This document shows positions 1-5,358 of a stretch of DNA of 6,284 bases, one piece after another (within the stretch, counting starts at the first letter, position 1; the number at the start of each line of letters is the position of its first letter). The stretch lies in assembly GCA_009774615.1 (NCBI GenBank), contig VSOC01000183.1:1-6284 (forward strand), read 5' to 3'. The notes below the pieces were generated by a model. That model made no database searches, was not told the DNA's origin, and worked only from the letters and a program-made list of their open reading frames with translations. Position numbers and translations under genes: made by a program. The DNA comes from Lachnospiraceae bacterium. Lineage in GTDB: Bacteria; Bacillota; Clostridia; Lachnospirales; Lachnospiraceae.

Positions 1-252
1 TTAAAGGAGCGTATGCAGAGCCTTTTACAGAACGGCGAGAAGATAACGCCGAAACAGTGGAAAGCCGAGATACAGTCCTTACAATCCGAGTATGACAGTA
101 TCGGCAAGGAGCAGACCAAGACCGCCACAGAATTAGCGTATGCCGAGGTAATCAACTATAACAGGAAGAACCTTGAGAGGGAGCTTCAGAACGAGAGCCG
201 ACAGCATAATAAACAGCAAATCAAAACTAAGCGGAGGGAGGAAGAAATATAA
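1..252 (+). CDS. Relaxase/mobilization protein, C-terminal fragment (5' end outside window)
   Basis: The reading frame is open from the first base and ends at a TAA, so 83 C-terminal residues are visible and the start is missing. The segment is highly charged and probably helical, rich in Lys, Glu, Gln and Arg, with a Tyr-Ala-Glu-Val-Ile-Asn-Tyr-Asn stretch and a very basic end (Lys-Thr-Lys-Arg-Arg followed by Glu-Glu-Glu-Ile). I recognise this as the tail style of MobA/VirD2-like relaxases in Firmicute mobilizable elements; that is recall of the family, not a domain match, because the catalytic HUH and tyrosine motifs would lie upstream. Such relaxases nick the element's transfer origin and pilot the strand during conjugation. 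The downstream TnpW-like gene and serine recombinase support the assignment. It could instead be another coiled-coil protein of the same element. Confidence 0.62.
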   Translation, partial: LKERMQSLLQNGEKITPKQWKAEIQSLQSEYDSIGKEQTKTATELAYAEVINYNRKNLERELQNESRQHNKQQIKTKRREEEI

Positions 253-310
253 TGAAAAATTGATAGAAATGTGAGTGTGATTGTGGTATTCTATTAGCGA
301 TACAAATCGG

Positions 311-317
311 AAAGGAG
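311..317 (+). promoter_or_regulatory. Ribosome binding site that sets the acetyltransferase start
   Basis: AAAGGAG lies 11 bases before the ATG at 329. It decides against the longer in-frame start, a TTG at 281, which has no comparable site and would add 16 residues unlike the family. Confidence 0.7.
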
Positions 318-328
318 ATAAGATAAAG

Positions 329-790
329 ATGAGCGAAATTGTGTTTTTAAGATGCAATGGGAATAATAAAGATTTTATAGAAAATTGCAGGTTACTTGAC
401 GAGGACTTAGATTTGCGAGTTGGAAAAATAATTAAACGAGATAAGTACGCTCAATATAACCTAATTGATAAAATAAATGAAGCGATAGTTGTTTATCAAG
501 GCGATAATCCGATTGGTGGTGGTTCGATACGTCCTTATGATGAAAATACGGTAGAGTTAAAAAGAGTGTTTGTCATACCGGCTGAACAAGGAAAGGGCAT
601 AGGAACGGCGTTGGTTTCTAAACTAATAGAGTGGGCGAAGGAACTGGGATATAAGAAAATGATTTTAGAAACAGGAGAACTTTTAGCGGAGTCCTGCCAT
701 GTATATTCAAAATTAGGATTTAAGAAAATTCCTAATTACGGTGCGTATGTAGATATGCCAGAATCGCTCTGTATGGGAAAAGAATTGTAA
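329..790 (+). CDS. GNAT family N-acetyltransferase
   Basis: A 153-residue single-domain protein of the Gcn5-related N-acetyltransferase superfamily, which transfers an acetyl group from acetyl-CoA to an amine. The acetyl-CoA pyrophosphate-binding motif A is clear: a beta strand ending Arg-Val-Phe-Val followed by Gln-Gly-Lys-Gly-Ile-Gly and a helix (roughly residues 82-105). The C-terminal part has the usual Leu-Glu-Thr-Gly strand and the Tyr-Ser-Lys-Leu-Gly-Phe turn near residue 130. The start at ATG 329 is chosen for its ribosome site and because the protein then begins as family members do. The substrate cannot be read from sequence. It sits between the relaxase tail and the TnpW-like gene, where mobile elements often carry cargo, and its base composition is visibly more AT-rich than those neighbours, suggesting separate acquisition. 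I see no convincing -35/-10 pair in the 76-base gap before it. Confidence 0.88.
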   Translation: MSEIVFLRCNGNNKDFIENCRLLDEDLDLRVGKIIKRDKYAQYNLIDKINEAIVVYQGDNPIGGGSIRPYDENTVELKRVFVIPAEQGKGIGTALVSKLIEWAKELGYKKMILETGELLAESCHVYSKLGFKKIPNYGAYVDMPESLCMGKEL

Positions 791-864
791 ATTGAAACAG
801 ACAAGTTTGGTTTTTGATCTAAACAACCATTACCATAATCACAACTGAATAAGTAACACAGCAT

Positions 865-895
865 TAGAGCGTATAGAACAAATCTATGCGCTCTA
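865..895 (+). terminator. Hairpin with U-rich tail after the acetyltransferase gene
   Basis: Bases 865-876 pair with 884-895: a 12-bp stem with one G-U pair, which could add one more A-T pair and leave a 5-base loop. TTTTATT follows directly. This fits a Rho-independent terminator for the acetyltransferase transcript, although the stem has several A-U pairs. It lies only about 10 bases ahead of the next gene's ribosome site, so it could also act as an attenuator. Confidence 0.55.
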
Positions 896-918
896 TTTTA
901 TTGTAAAGGAGCAGATTT

Positions 919-1092
919 ATGAGTAAAGACAGCAACACACAGCATAGAGCCAAGCGACAGCCGACCCCCACAAAAATAATTGTGGAAAGGCATTATGTAG
1001 GCACTGAAAAAATGGAAACAGTATTCAAGCGGATAGCCGAGGAACAAATAACAAAAAGGGTTAAGGAAATAGCGGAAAACAGCGTAAATTAG
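919..1092 (+). CDS. Small TnpW-like transposon protein, 57 aa
   Basis: A 57-codon frame opens with ATG at 919, seven bases after an AAAGGAG site at 905-911, and ends TAG at 1092. The product begins MSKDSNTQHRAK, has a Pro-Thr-Pro-Thr stretch, then Ile-Ile-Val-Glu-Arg-His-Tyr and a Met-Glu-Thr-Val-Phe-Lys-Arg-Ile helix, and ends in charged residues. This layout (a short strand ending His-aromatic, a small linker, then an amphipathic helix) resembles the TnpW family, first named in Tn4451-type elements and of unknown function, found directly upstream of the large serine recombinase. The location here is exactly that. The family assignment is recall and tentative, but that it is a real gene is well supported by its ribosome site, codon character and position. 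No cysteines or membrane segment are present. Confidence 0.6.
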   Translation: MSKDSNTQHRAKRQPTPTKIIVERHYVGTEKMETVFKRIAEEQITKRVKEIAENSVN

Positions 1093-1095
1093 CAC

Positions 1096-1124
1096 TGGAA
1101 ACGGAAAAGGGAATATAGTATAAT
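1096..1124 (+). promoter_or_regulatory. Probable sigma-A promoter of the serine recombinase
   Basis: A perfect TATAAT at 1119-1124 is preceded, with a 17-base spacer, by TGGAAA at 1096-1101 (4 of 6 to TTGACA). Transcription would begin near 1131, about 34 bases before the recombinase ATG, giving the recombinase its own promoter just after the TnpW-like stop. The left arm of a 9-bp inverted repeat (1104-1112, partner 1141-1149) lies inside the spacer. Confidence 0.55.
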
Positions 1125-1149
1125 AGGAGTTGAGAGGAAGTCCCTTTTC
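1104..1149. repeat. 9-bp inverted repeat flanking the recombinase promoter -10
   Basis: GAAAAGGGA at 1104-1112 and its exact reverse complement TCCCTTTTC at 1141-1149 are separated by 28 bases that contain the TATAAT box. Because the left arm lies upstream of the expected start of transcription, it would not form an RNA hairpin from that promoter. A protein binding site or chance are the alternatives. Confidence 0.4.
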
Positions 1150-1164
1150 ATCAAGGAGGACAAA

Positions 1165-1587
1165 ATGAAAAGGGCAAAACTGAATAACGACAAAATCACT
1201 GCTTTATATTGCAGGCTTTCCAAAGATGACGGCACGAACAATGAGAGCATGAGTATCAGCACACAGAAAACCATGCTGAAAGATTATGCAAAGCGCAACG
1301 GTTTTCTGAACTGCCAGTTCTACGTTGATGACGGTTACAGCGGTACAAACTACGACCGCCCCGCTTTCCGACAGCTTATCGAGGACATACAGGACGGGGA
1401 AGTGTCAACGCTCATCACAAAAGACCTGTCACGTTTGGGGAGGAATTATCTTGAAACGGGTACATATATCGAGGTGTTTTTCCCCAACCACAATGTACGT
1501 TACATTGCTATCAATGACGGCGTGGACTCCATAGACAACGCACAAATGGATATTACACCGTTCCGCAACATCATCAAAAGAATATAA
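1165..1587 (+). pseudogene. Large serine recombinase (TnpX-like), truncated after the catalytic domain
   Basis: The N-terminal resolvase domain is clear: Ala-Leu-Tyr-Cys-Arg-Leu-Ser-Lys-Asp-Asp (residues 13-22) carries the nucleophilic serine, Asp-Asp-Gly-Tyr-Ser-Gly-Thr-Asn lies near residues 55-62, and Thr-Lys-Asp-Leu-Ser-Arg-Leu-Gly-Arg-Asn supplies the second arginine-rich active-site motif near residue 90. Members of this family cut and rejoin DNA through a serine-phosphate link to excise and integrate mobile elements, and usually run to about 500-550 residues with a Recombinase domain and zinc-ribbon/coiled-coil. Here homology stops after Phe-Arg-Asn-Ile-Ile (residue 137), three unrelated residues follow, and a TAA ends the frame. 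All DNA-recognition domains are gone, so it should not act as a recombinase. The start has an ideal AAGGAGG at 1153-1159. The missing portion was lost at the join with the MFS gene. Confidence 0.9.
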
Positions 1588-1916
1588 AATACCCATATAG
1601 GAGGTTCGGCAGTCAGGAGCAATATAGCAAACAATGTAGAGACACCACCGGTAAACAAATCCGAGAGGATAATAACCTTTTTTCGGTCAAAACGATCTAT
1701 CCAAACACCAGAAAGTGGCCCCAGTAATATTTGTGGCACATAAGCCGCCAATCCAGCATAGGCCAATACCATAGGTGATGCAGTCAAAGTTGACAGCCAC
1801 CAGATTACCGAAAACTGGACAGCAGTGCTGCCAATAACAGAAATGCTTTGTCCAGTAATCAAAATGAAAAAGCGGTATTTCCATTTCTTGTTGGAATTTA
1901 TATGCAGATGGTTCAT
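1500..1916 (-). pseudogene. MFS drug-efflux-type transporter, N-terminal fragment
   Basis: Residues 1-118 (down to base 1563) are the start of a Major Facilitator Superfamily exporter; the last 20 residues are recombinase antisense. Hydrophobic segments lie at about 16-40, 48-71, 81-102 and 107-117. Between the second and third is the loop motif Gly-Pro-Leu-Ser-Gly-Val-Trp-Ile-Asp-Arg-Phe-Asp-Arg-Lys-Lys, a good MFS motif A. The opening (Thr-Gly-Gln-Ser followed by Gly-Ser, then Gln-Phe-Ser-Val-Ile-Trp-Trp) resembles macrolide-efflux-like DHA3 carriers, so an exporter is likelier than a sugar importer; the substrate is unknown. Intact members have about 400 residues and 12 helices, so this piece cannot transport. 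The start has AGGAG at 1923-1927, six bases upstream, overlapping the pyrD stop, so it was the next gene of the same operon. Confidence 0.88.
1563..1577. other. Recombination junction between the element and the MFS operon (15-bp shared block)
   Basis: Read on +, this block finishes the recombinase Phe-Arg-Asn-Ile-Ile segment. Read on -, it finishes the MFS Leu-Met-Met-Leu-Arg segment. Both reads are what the two families lead one to expect, and beyond the block each frame runs into the other gene's antisense. So the block appears to be common to both parent sequences, as in a deletion or rearrangement at microhomology. The parent sequences are not in the window, so the exact extent of identity is inferred. 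Confidence 0.65.
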
Positions 1917-1925
1917 ATATGTCTC

Positions 1926-2834
1926 CTAATCAATAATACCCCTAATTTTATCAATGGAAGCAATATGATTCTCTGCCATATATTGCTGAATACCGTCTAT
2001 TATTTCAACAGTAGCATATGGATTGTTGAAGGTTGCTGTACCTACAGCAATCGCAGTAGCCCCGGCCATAATAAATTCGAGCGCATCTTCAAAACTGGAT
2101 ATACCGCCCATTCCAATTACCGGCATATCCACCGCTTTACAAACCTCGTAAACCATTCGTACCGCAATCGGCATAATACCGGGGCCGGAATATCCTCCAA
2201 TCTTATTGGCAAGAATTGCTTTCCGATTACGAATATCTATTTTCATTCCCCGTAATGTGTTGATTAAAGAAAGTGCATCAGCTCCGCCTGAAACAGCGGC
2301 CTTAGCAATTTCTGTTATATCAGTAACTTCAGGTGACAGCTTTACAATCAATGGTTGCTTTGCATAATGGCGCACAGCCTTTACCACACTCTCTACAACA
2401 TGAGGTTTGGTTCCAAAACTTAACCCACCTTCCTCTACATTCGGACAGGAGATATTCAGTTCCAGCAAATCCACATCGCAATTTGAAAGCCTCTCCGCAA
2501 CTGAGCAATACTGTGTTAGAGTGTGTCCGCAAATATTAACAATAATTTTTGTATCGTACTGCCGGAGAAATGGGATGTCATTGTCAATGAAATGTTTTAC
2601 TCCTGGATTTTGAAGTCCAATGGAATTGAGCATTCCGCCTCTGGTTTCTGCGATTCTTGGAACAGGGTTGCCTTTCCATGGCTCATCCGAAATACCTTTT
2701 ACCGTAATTCCGCCCAAACAGTTCAAATCAATATGCTCACTGTACTCCCTGCCAGATCCAAAAGTCCCGGATGCTGTTGTAACAGGATTTTTCAATGTTA
2801 TTCCTGCGATTGAAACTTCCATATTGTTATTCAT
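1926..2834 (-). CDS. pyrD: Dihydroorotate dehydrogenase, class 1B catalytic subunit
   Basis: A complete 302-residue cytosolic FMN TIM-barrel enzyme oxidising dihydroorotate to orotate, the fourth step of UMP synthesis. Class 1B is shown by the PyrK homologue directly upstream and by a cysteine as catalytic base: Asn-Ile-Ser-Cys-Pro-Asn-Val places it at Cys130. Other landmarks are Gly-Asn-Pro-Val-Pro-Arg (55-60), Leu-Asn-Ser-Ile-Gly-Leu-Gln-Asn-Pro-Gly (69-78), Ile-Asn-Thr-Leu-Arg-Gly-Met-Lys-Ile-Asp (191-200) and the FMN phosphate-binding Gly-Met-Gly-Gly-Ile (241-245). The ATG at 2834 has GGAGGTG at 2842-2848 with 7-base spacing. It overlaps the original pyrK stop by 8 bases, a coupled arrangement. 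Class 1B enzymes pass electrons through PyrK to NAD+; since pyrK is interrupted here, this protein may lack its normal partner. It could be a paralogue serving the surrounding cluster, since the other pyr genes are not next to it. Confidence 0.93.
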   Translation of the reverse strand: MNNNMEVSIAGITLKNPVTTASGTFGSGREYSEHIDLNCLGGITVKGISDEPWKGNPVPRIAETRGGMLNSIGLQNPGVKHFIDNDIPFLRQYDTKIIVNICGHTLTQYCSVAERLSNCDVDLLELNISCPNVEEGGLSFGTKPHVVESVVKAVRHYAKQPLIVKLSPEVTDITEIAKAAVSGGADALSLINTLRGMKIDIRNRKAILANKIGGYSGPGIMPIAVRMVYEVCKAVDMPVIGMGGISSFEDALEFIMAGATAIAVGTATFNNPYATVEIIDGIQQYMAENHIASIDKIRGIID

Positions 2835-3006
2835 CCCAAATCACCTCCGCTCCCCAAAAGACAGGGCCATCTTTGCAAACTTTCAAATATTCCCAATCGT
2901 CTGCACCTTTTCTTTGTACTTTAACTACACATCCCAAACAAGCTCCCAGCCCACAGGCCATTCTTTCCTCCATGGAAAGCTGAGACGGGATACTATGCCG
3001 TCCGGC
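2827..3006 (-). pseudogene. pyrK: PyrK C-terminal [2Fe-2S] domain, cut off by an in-frame TGA
   Basis: Reading on in the pyrK frame past the TGA gives 59 more codons and a TAA at 2827-2829, so the uninterrupted protein would have 255 residues, normal for PyrK. This part holds the whole [2Fe-2S] site: Cys214, Cys219 and Cys222 in a CX4CX2C arrangement, and Cys240 in Val-Cys-Lys-Asp-Gly-Pro-Val-Phe. The domain looks unchanged. An ATG at 2961-2959 (residue 212) follows a GGAGG at 2967-2971 by five bases and could in principle start a 44-residue peptide carrying all four cysteines. Translation from it is unproven. Confidence 0.82.
2967..2971 (-). promoter_or_regulatory. Possible internal ribosome site for the PyrK [2Fe-2S] piece
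   Basis: GGAGG on the minus strand lies five bases before an in-frame ATG (2961-2959) just ahead of the first cluster cysteine. It also encodes a conserved Glu-Glu of PyrK, so it may be coincidence. It matters only because the TGA at 3009-3007 stops the ribosome about 45 bases upstream. Confidence 0.25.
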
Positions 3007-3594
3007 TCATTCTGACACAGAACGAAGCATAGGACGCGGGCCACAGGCAAAAATAATATCGCCGTCCGAGGCCGTATTTTCTAATAACTCCATAACATTT
3101 CCCCTATACCCATTACAACCATCTTGCGTTGCAACATAAACAGATGCACCCAATTGTTCAAAGTTCTCCGTAAGAAACGGCTTTTGGGAAAAGCCAAGAA
3201 AAGCATCGGTTTTACCCTTTAGTTGACGGACTAGCTCCAACAGTGGGGGAATGCCTAATCCACCGCCAATAACAATGCTGTGCTTTTGGACGTCTGGAAG
3301 CATAAAGCCATTACCCAACGGCCCCATAATTTTTATTTGTTCTCCACGGTGCAGAGCTGAAAACTGCTTTGTACCTTTTCCGACAATGCGGTAAATAATC
3401 TGTAATCTATCAGACAAAATAGCTGACAGACTCATAGGACGTGGAAGGAGCAGCGTATTGTCATCTGAATAAAGATTGATAAATTGCCCTGGAATGGCTT
3501 CAGCAGCTATTCGTGGTGCATATAACTCCATCTGCCAAATCCCGGAGACTATTTCCATATTATTGCATATCGTTGCGATTCCGTATGTACTCAT
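3007..3594 (-). CDS. pyrK: Dihydroorotate dehydrogenase electron-transfer subunit, FAD/NAD part (stops early)
   Basis: PyrK takes electrons from PyrD and passes them via a [2Fe-2S] cluster and FAD to NAD+. These 195 residues contain the ferredoxin-reductase-type FAD domain (Pro-Gly-Gln-Phe-Ile-Asn-Leu at 35-41, Arg-Pro-Met-Ser-Leu at 52-56) and the NAD-binding domain (Ile-Gly-Gly-Gly-Leu-Gly-Ile-Pro-Pro-Leu at 109-118, Ala-Cys-Gly-Pro-Arg-Pro-Met-Leu at 183-190). A TGA then replaces codon 196, just before the iron-sulfur domain, whose coding sequence continues in the same frame to 2827. The start ATG at 3594 has AAGGAGG at 3601-3607 with 6-base spacing and overlaps the end of nudC by 35 bases. 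Without the cluster domain the protein should not couple to PyrD, so the gene is best viewed as a pseudogene unless the stop is a sequencing error or is read through. Confidence 0.9.
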   Translation of the reverse strand: MSTYGIATICNNMEIVSGIWQMELYAPRIAAEAIPGQFINLYSDDNTLLLPRPMSLSAILSDRLQIIYRIVGKGTKQFSALHRGEQIKIMGPLGNGFMLPDVQKHSIVIGGGLGIPPLLELVRQLKGKTDAFLGFSQKPFLTENFEQLGASVYVATQDGCNGYRGNVMELLENTASDGDIIFACGPRPMLRSVSE

Positions 3595-4447
3595 TCTCCG
3601 CCTCCTTTTTGTTGAGCCTTAATGCTTCAATCATTTCATAGGTAATGCTGATGTCTGTCAATTCTCGTGGTAATTGAAAACGAGAATGCCATACTGCATC
3701 AGCAAGCTCTTTGTGATCCAAATGTATTGTGTCGGAACCATCGAGTTCTGCAATAAATCCCATAATCACAGAACCGGAAAATCCCCACGGCTGGCTGCCG
3801 AAATATTTCAAATTCTTAATCCTGATTCCCGTTTCCTCAAATACCTCTCTTTTGGCTGCATCTTCAATGGTTTCCCCAATCTCAACAAACCCGGCTATTA
3901 AAACCCATTGTGGAAGCAATCTGCCTGCATATTTGGTAAGTAGCAACTTATCATCATTGACAACAGCGATCATAACAACCGGAGCTATTTGCGGGTAAAT
4001 TATACTTCCACAGTTGTTACAGATCATGGCTCTTTGCCCAGGTACATGTTCCATAACATCCCCGCATCTGCCGCAGTATGTATTTTGTGCATACCAGCAG
4101 CTTAAATGTGATGCGGTAATAGCAGCAAAATATAGCCATTCTTGTTTCACAAGTGCAAGCATATGAATAGGAGCATACTCTAATCTGTCACCGCTCAAAT
4201 CTAAGACATTCTGACTTTTTACCAGATAAAGAGGGATGTCATCAATCGAAAACAGATATACTACCAAATCCGCTATGTCTGATAGGGTCTGCTGCAAATC
4301 CCGGAAGGTGGGGAGACAATACTCCCCATCCTGCCGGGAAAGCAGTAATATCTTTTGTTCCCTGAATGAAAAGAAGTAGTTTTCAGGAGCTGGTTCCTTT
4401 TTTTGAAATTCATTATGAAACCGATAAGGTGTTATGTCTTGTATCAT
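3560..4447 (-). CDS. nudC: NAD(H) pyrophosphatase, NudC-type Nudix hydrolase
   Basis: A 295-residue cytosolic enzyme splitting NAD(H) into NMN(H) and AMP; NudC homologues also remove NAD caps from RNA. In order it shows a weakly conserved NUDIX-like N-terminal domain (about 25-115), a zinc ribbon with Cys125, Cys128, Cys143 and Cys146, a Tyr-Pro-Gln-Ile-Ala-Pro strand (151-156), and the Nudix box from Gly186 to Ile208 with Glu192, Arg200, Glu201, Glu204, Glu205 and Gly207 all in place. The family hallmark Ser-Gln-Pro-Trp (218-221) follows and separates NudC from general Nudix enzymes. The start ATG at 4447 has AAGGTG at 4455-4460, seven bases away and overlapping the stop codon of the radical SAM gene; the intergenic gap is 11 bases. 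Its 3' end overlaps pyrK by 35 bases. Everything needed for activity appears present. Confidence 0.92.
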   Translation of the reverse strand: MIQDITPYRFHNEFQKKEPAPENYFFSFREQKILLLSRQDGEYCLPTFRDLQQTLSDIADLVVYLFSIDDIPLYLVKSQNVLDLSGDRLEYAPIHMLALVKQEWLYFAAITASHLSCWYAQNTYCGRCGDVMEHVPGQRAMICNNCGSIIYPQIAPVVMIAVVNDDKLLLTKYAGRLLPQWVLIAGFVEIGETIEDAAKREVFEETGIRIKNLKYFGSQPWGFSGSVIMGFIAELDGSDTIHLDHKELADAVWHSRFQLPRELTDISITYEMIEALRLNKKEAENEYIRNRNDMQ

Positions 4448-4458
4448 TACGGTACACC

Positions 4459-5343
4459 TTACAGATGGGGCAGATTTTCGCGGTATCTTCTCAATTCCTT
4501 TTCATCCGCGGAAGAAATTACCTGATCCAGATACTTTATCATTTTTGCCTTATCTTTTGGCAGATTTCCTTCCACCCAAACACAGTTAGATGCTCCCATA
4601 GTTGCAAAATAGGTAGGAATTGTCAGTTCTTGAATCAGCACTTTCAGCTCCATAAGCTTTTCGATTTCTGTTTCTTCTTTCCAGTTGCCGCTCTGAATCT
4701 CCTGATACAGTTCAGAAGTAGGGTAGATCGTCAACATTGAGTTGATAATAATTTTAGGATTCAGCTGGTTGAAAACTACCGCCGTATTCTTTGCGCCGAT
4801 TTCTCCACGTCCGCATCCATAAATTCCGGCAAGGTAGAAAAAGTTATACTCCATCCCAGCCTTATCCAACCGTTTACATTCACGAATAATTTCCTTTGTA
4901 CCAAAACCCTTATGCATAAACGACAGCGCTTCATCATCTCCGGCTTCTACACCAATCGTAATGCTGTTATATCCCAGTCGGCGCAGTTCCTTCAGCTGCT
5001 CATCCGACTTAGGCGTAATATCCGTAATGCGGGCGAAACAACCGATGGACTCTGCCTTTGGATAATATTTTTTTACCAGCTCAGCCAATGCTTTCAGCTT
5101 GTCAAAACTTAAAACGAACGGGTTTGCCCCGGTAAAAAATACACGTTTCGCATTCCGGTAATAGCGGCTGATTTCCTTCAAATCTTCTTCCACCTCTGAC
5201 AGAGGAGACATACGGAATTTGAACGGCACATCCTCATAAAGAGTGCAGAATTTACATTTGTGGTGCGTGCAGCCTGCCGTTACCTGAACCAGCGCACTAT
5301 AAGCCTCATACGGCGGTCTCCAAATTGTTCCTGTGTAATGCAT
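4459..5343 (-). CDS. Radical SAM protein of unknown function
   Basis: A 294-residue protein with the 4Fe-4S cluster motif near its N-terminus: Cys25, Cys30 and Cys33 in Ala-Gly-Cys-Thr-His-His-Lys-Cys-Lys-Phe-Cys, a CX4CX2C spacing rather than the canonical CX3CX2C. After it come Val-Phe-Phe-Thr-Gly-Ala-Asn-Pro (68-75) in the position of the SAM-contacting Gly-rich loop, and Ile-Gly-Val-Glu-Ala-Gly-Asp-Asp (130-137), typical of the barrel's SAM-binding strand. There is no B12-binding domain, no SPASM-type extra cysteine cluster and no membrane segment. The family makes a 5'-deoxyadenosyl radical from SAM; the substrate here is unknown. I recall similar CX4CX2C proteins, loosely annotated, in Clostridia and Bacteroidetes. 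The start ATG at 5343 has AAAGGAG at 5353-5359, overlapping the metK stop. Being directly behind metK suggests its SAM may be locally supplied. Confidence 0.88.
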   Translation of the reverse strand: MHYTGTIWRPPYEAYSALVQVTAGCTHHKCKFCTLYEDVPFKFRMSPLSEVEEDLKEISRYYRNAKRVFFTGANPFVLSFDKLKALAELVKKYYPKAESIGCFARITDITPKSDEQLKELRRLGYNSITIGVEAGDDEALSFMHKGFGTKEIIRECKRLDKAGMEYNFFYLAGIYGCGRGEIGAKNTAVVFNQLNPKIIINSMLTIYPTSELYQEIQSGNWKEETEIEKLMELKVLIQELTIPTYFATMGASNCVWVEGNLPKDKAKMIKYLDQVISSADEKELRRYRENLPHL

Positions 5344-5358
5344 AAATCATTTCTCCTT

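Larger units (their letters stand above)
1..1577 (+). mobile_element. Remnant of an integrative/mobilizable element (right-hand portion)
   Basis: The relaxase tail, cargo acetyltransferase, TnpW-like protein and serine recombinase are collinear, as in Tn4451/Tn1549-type conjugative or mobilizable elements of Clostridia, where the recombinase lies near one end. The left boundary is outside the window. The right end is not a true element end, because it falls inside the recombinase gene, and no attachment site can be identified. With the recombinase broken, self-excision is unlikely unless another element supplies it in trans. Confidence 0.65.

Noticed and set aside
260..292. Promoter for the acetyltransferase (TTGATA at 260 with TATTCT at 287)
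   Set aside because: The spacer would be 21 bases, too long for a normal sigma-A promoter, and no better pair was found.
281..328. Longer acetyltransferase start at the TTG at 281
   Set aside because: It has no good ribosome site, the added residues do not look like the family, and the ATG at 329 follows AAAGGAG at a workable distance.
1557..1600. True attachment site of the element at the recombinase/MFS join
   Set aside because: The join is inside the recombinase coding region, not downstream of it, so it cannot be the normal integration end.
1848..2813. Plus-strand open frames across the MFS/pyrD region
   Set aside because: They are antisense to well-supported genes, have no ribosome sites, and their products are Cys/Ser/His-rich and unlike real proteins.
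3007..3009. TGA in pyrK as a recoded codon (Trp/Gly code or selenocysteine)
   Set aside because: metK ends at a TGA followed almost at once by another in-frame TGA and then the next gene's start, so TGA acts as stop here. The pyrK position is not a conserved Cys, and I see no clear selenocysteine-insertion hairpin downstream.
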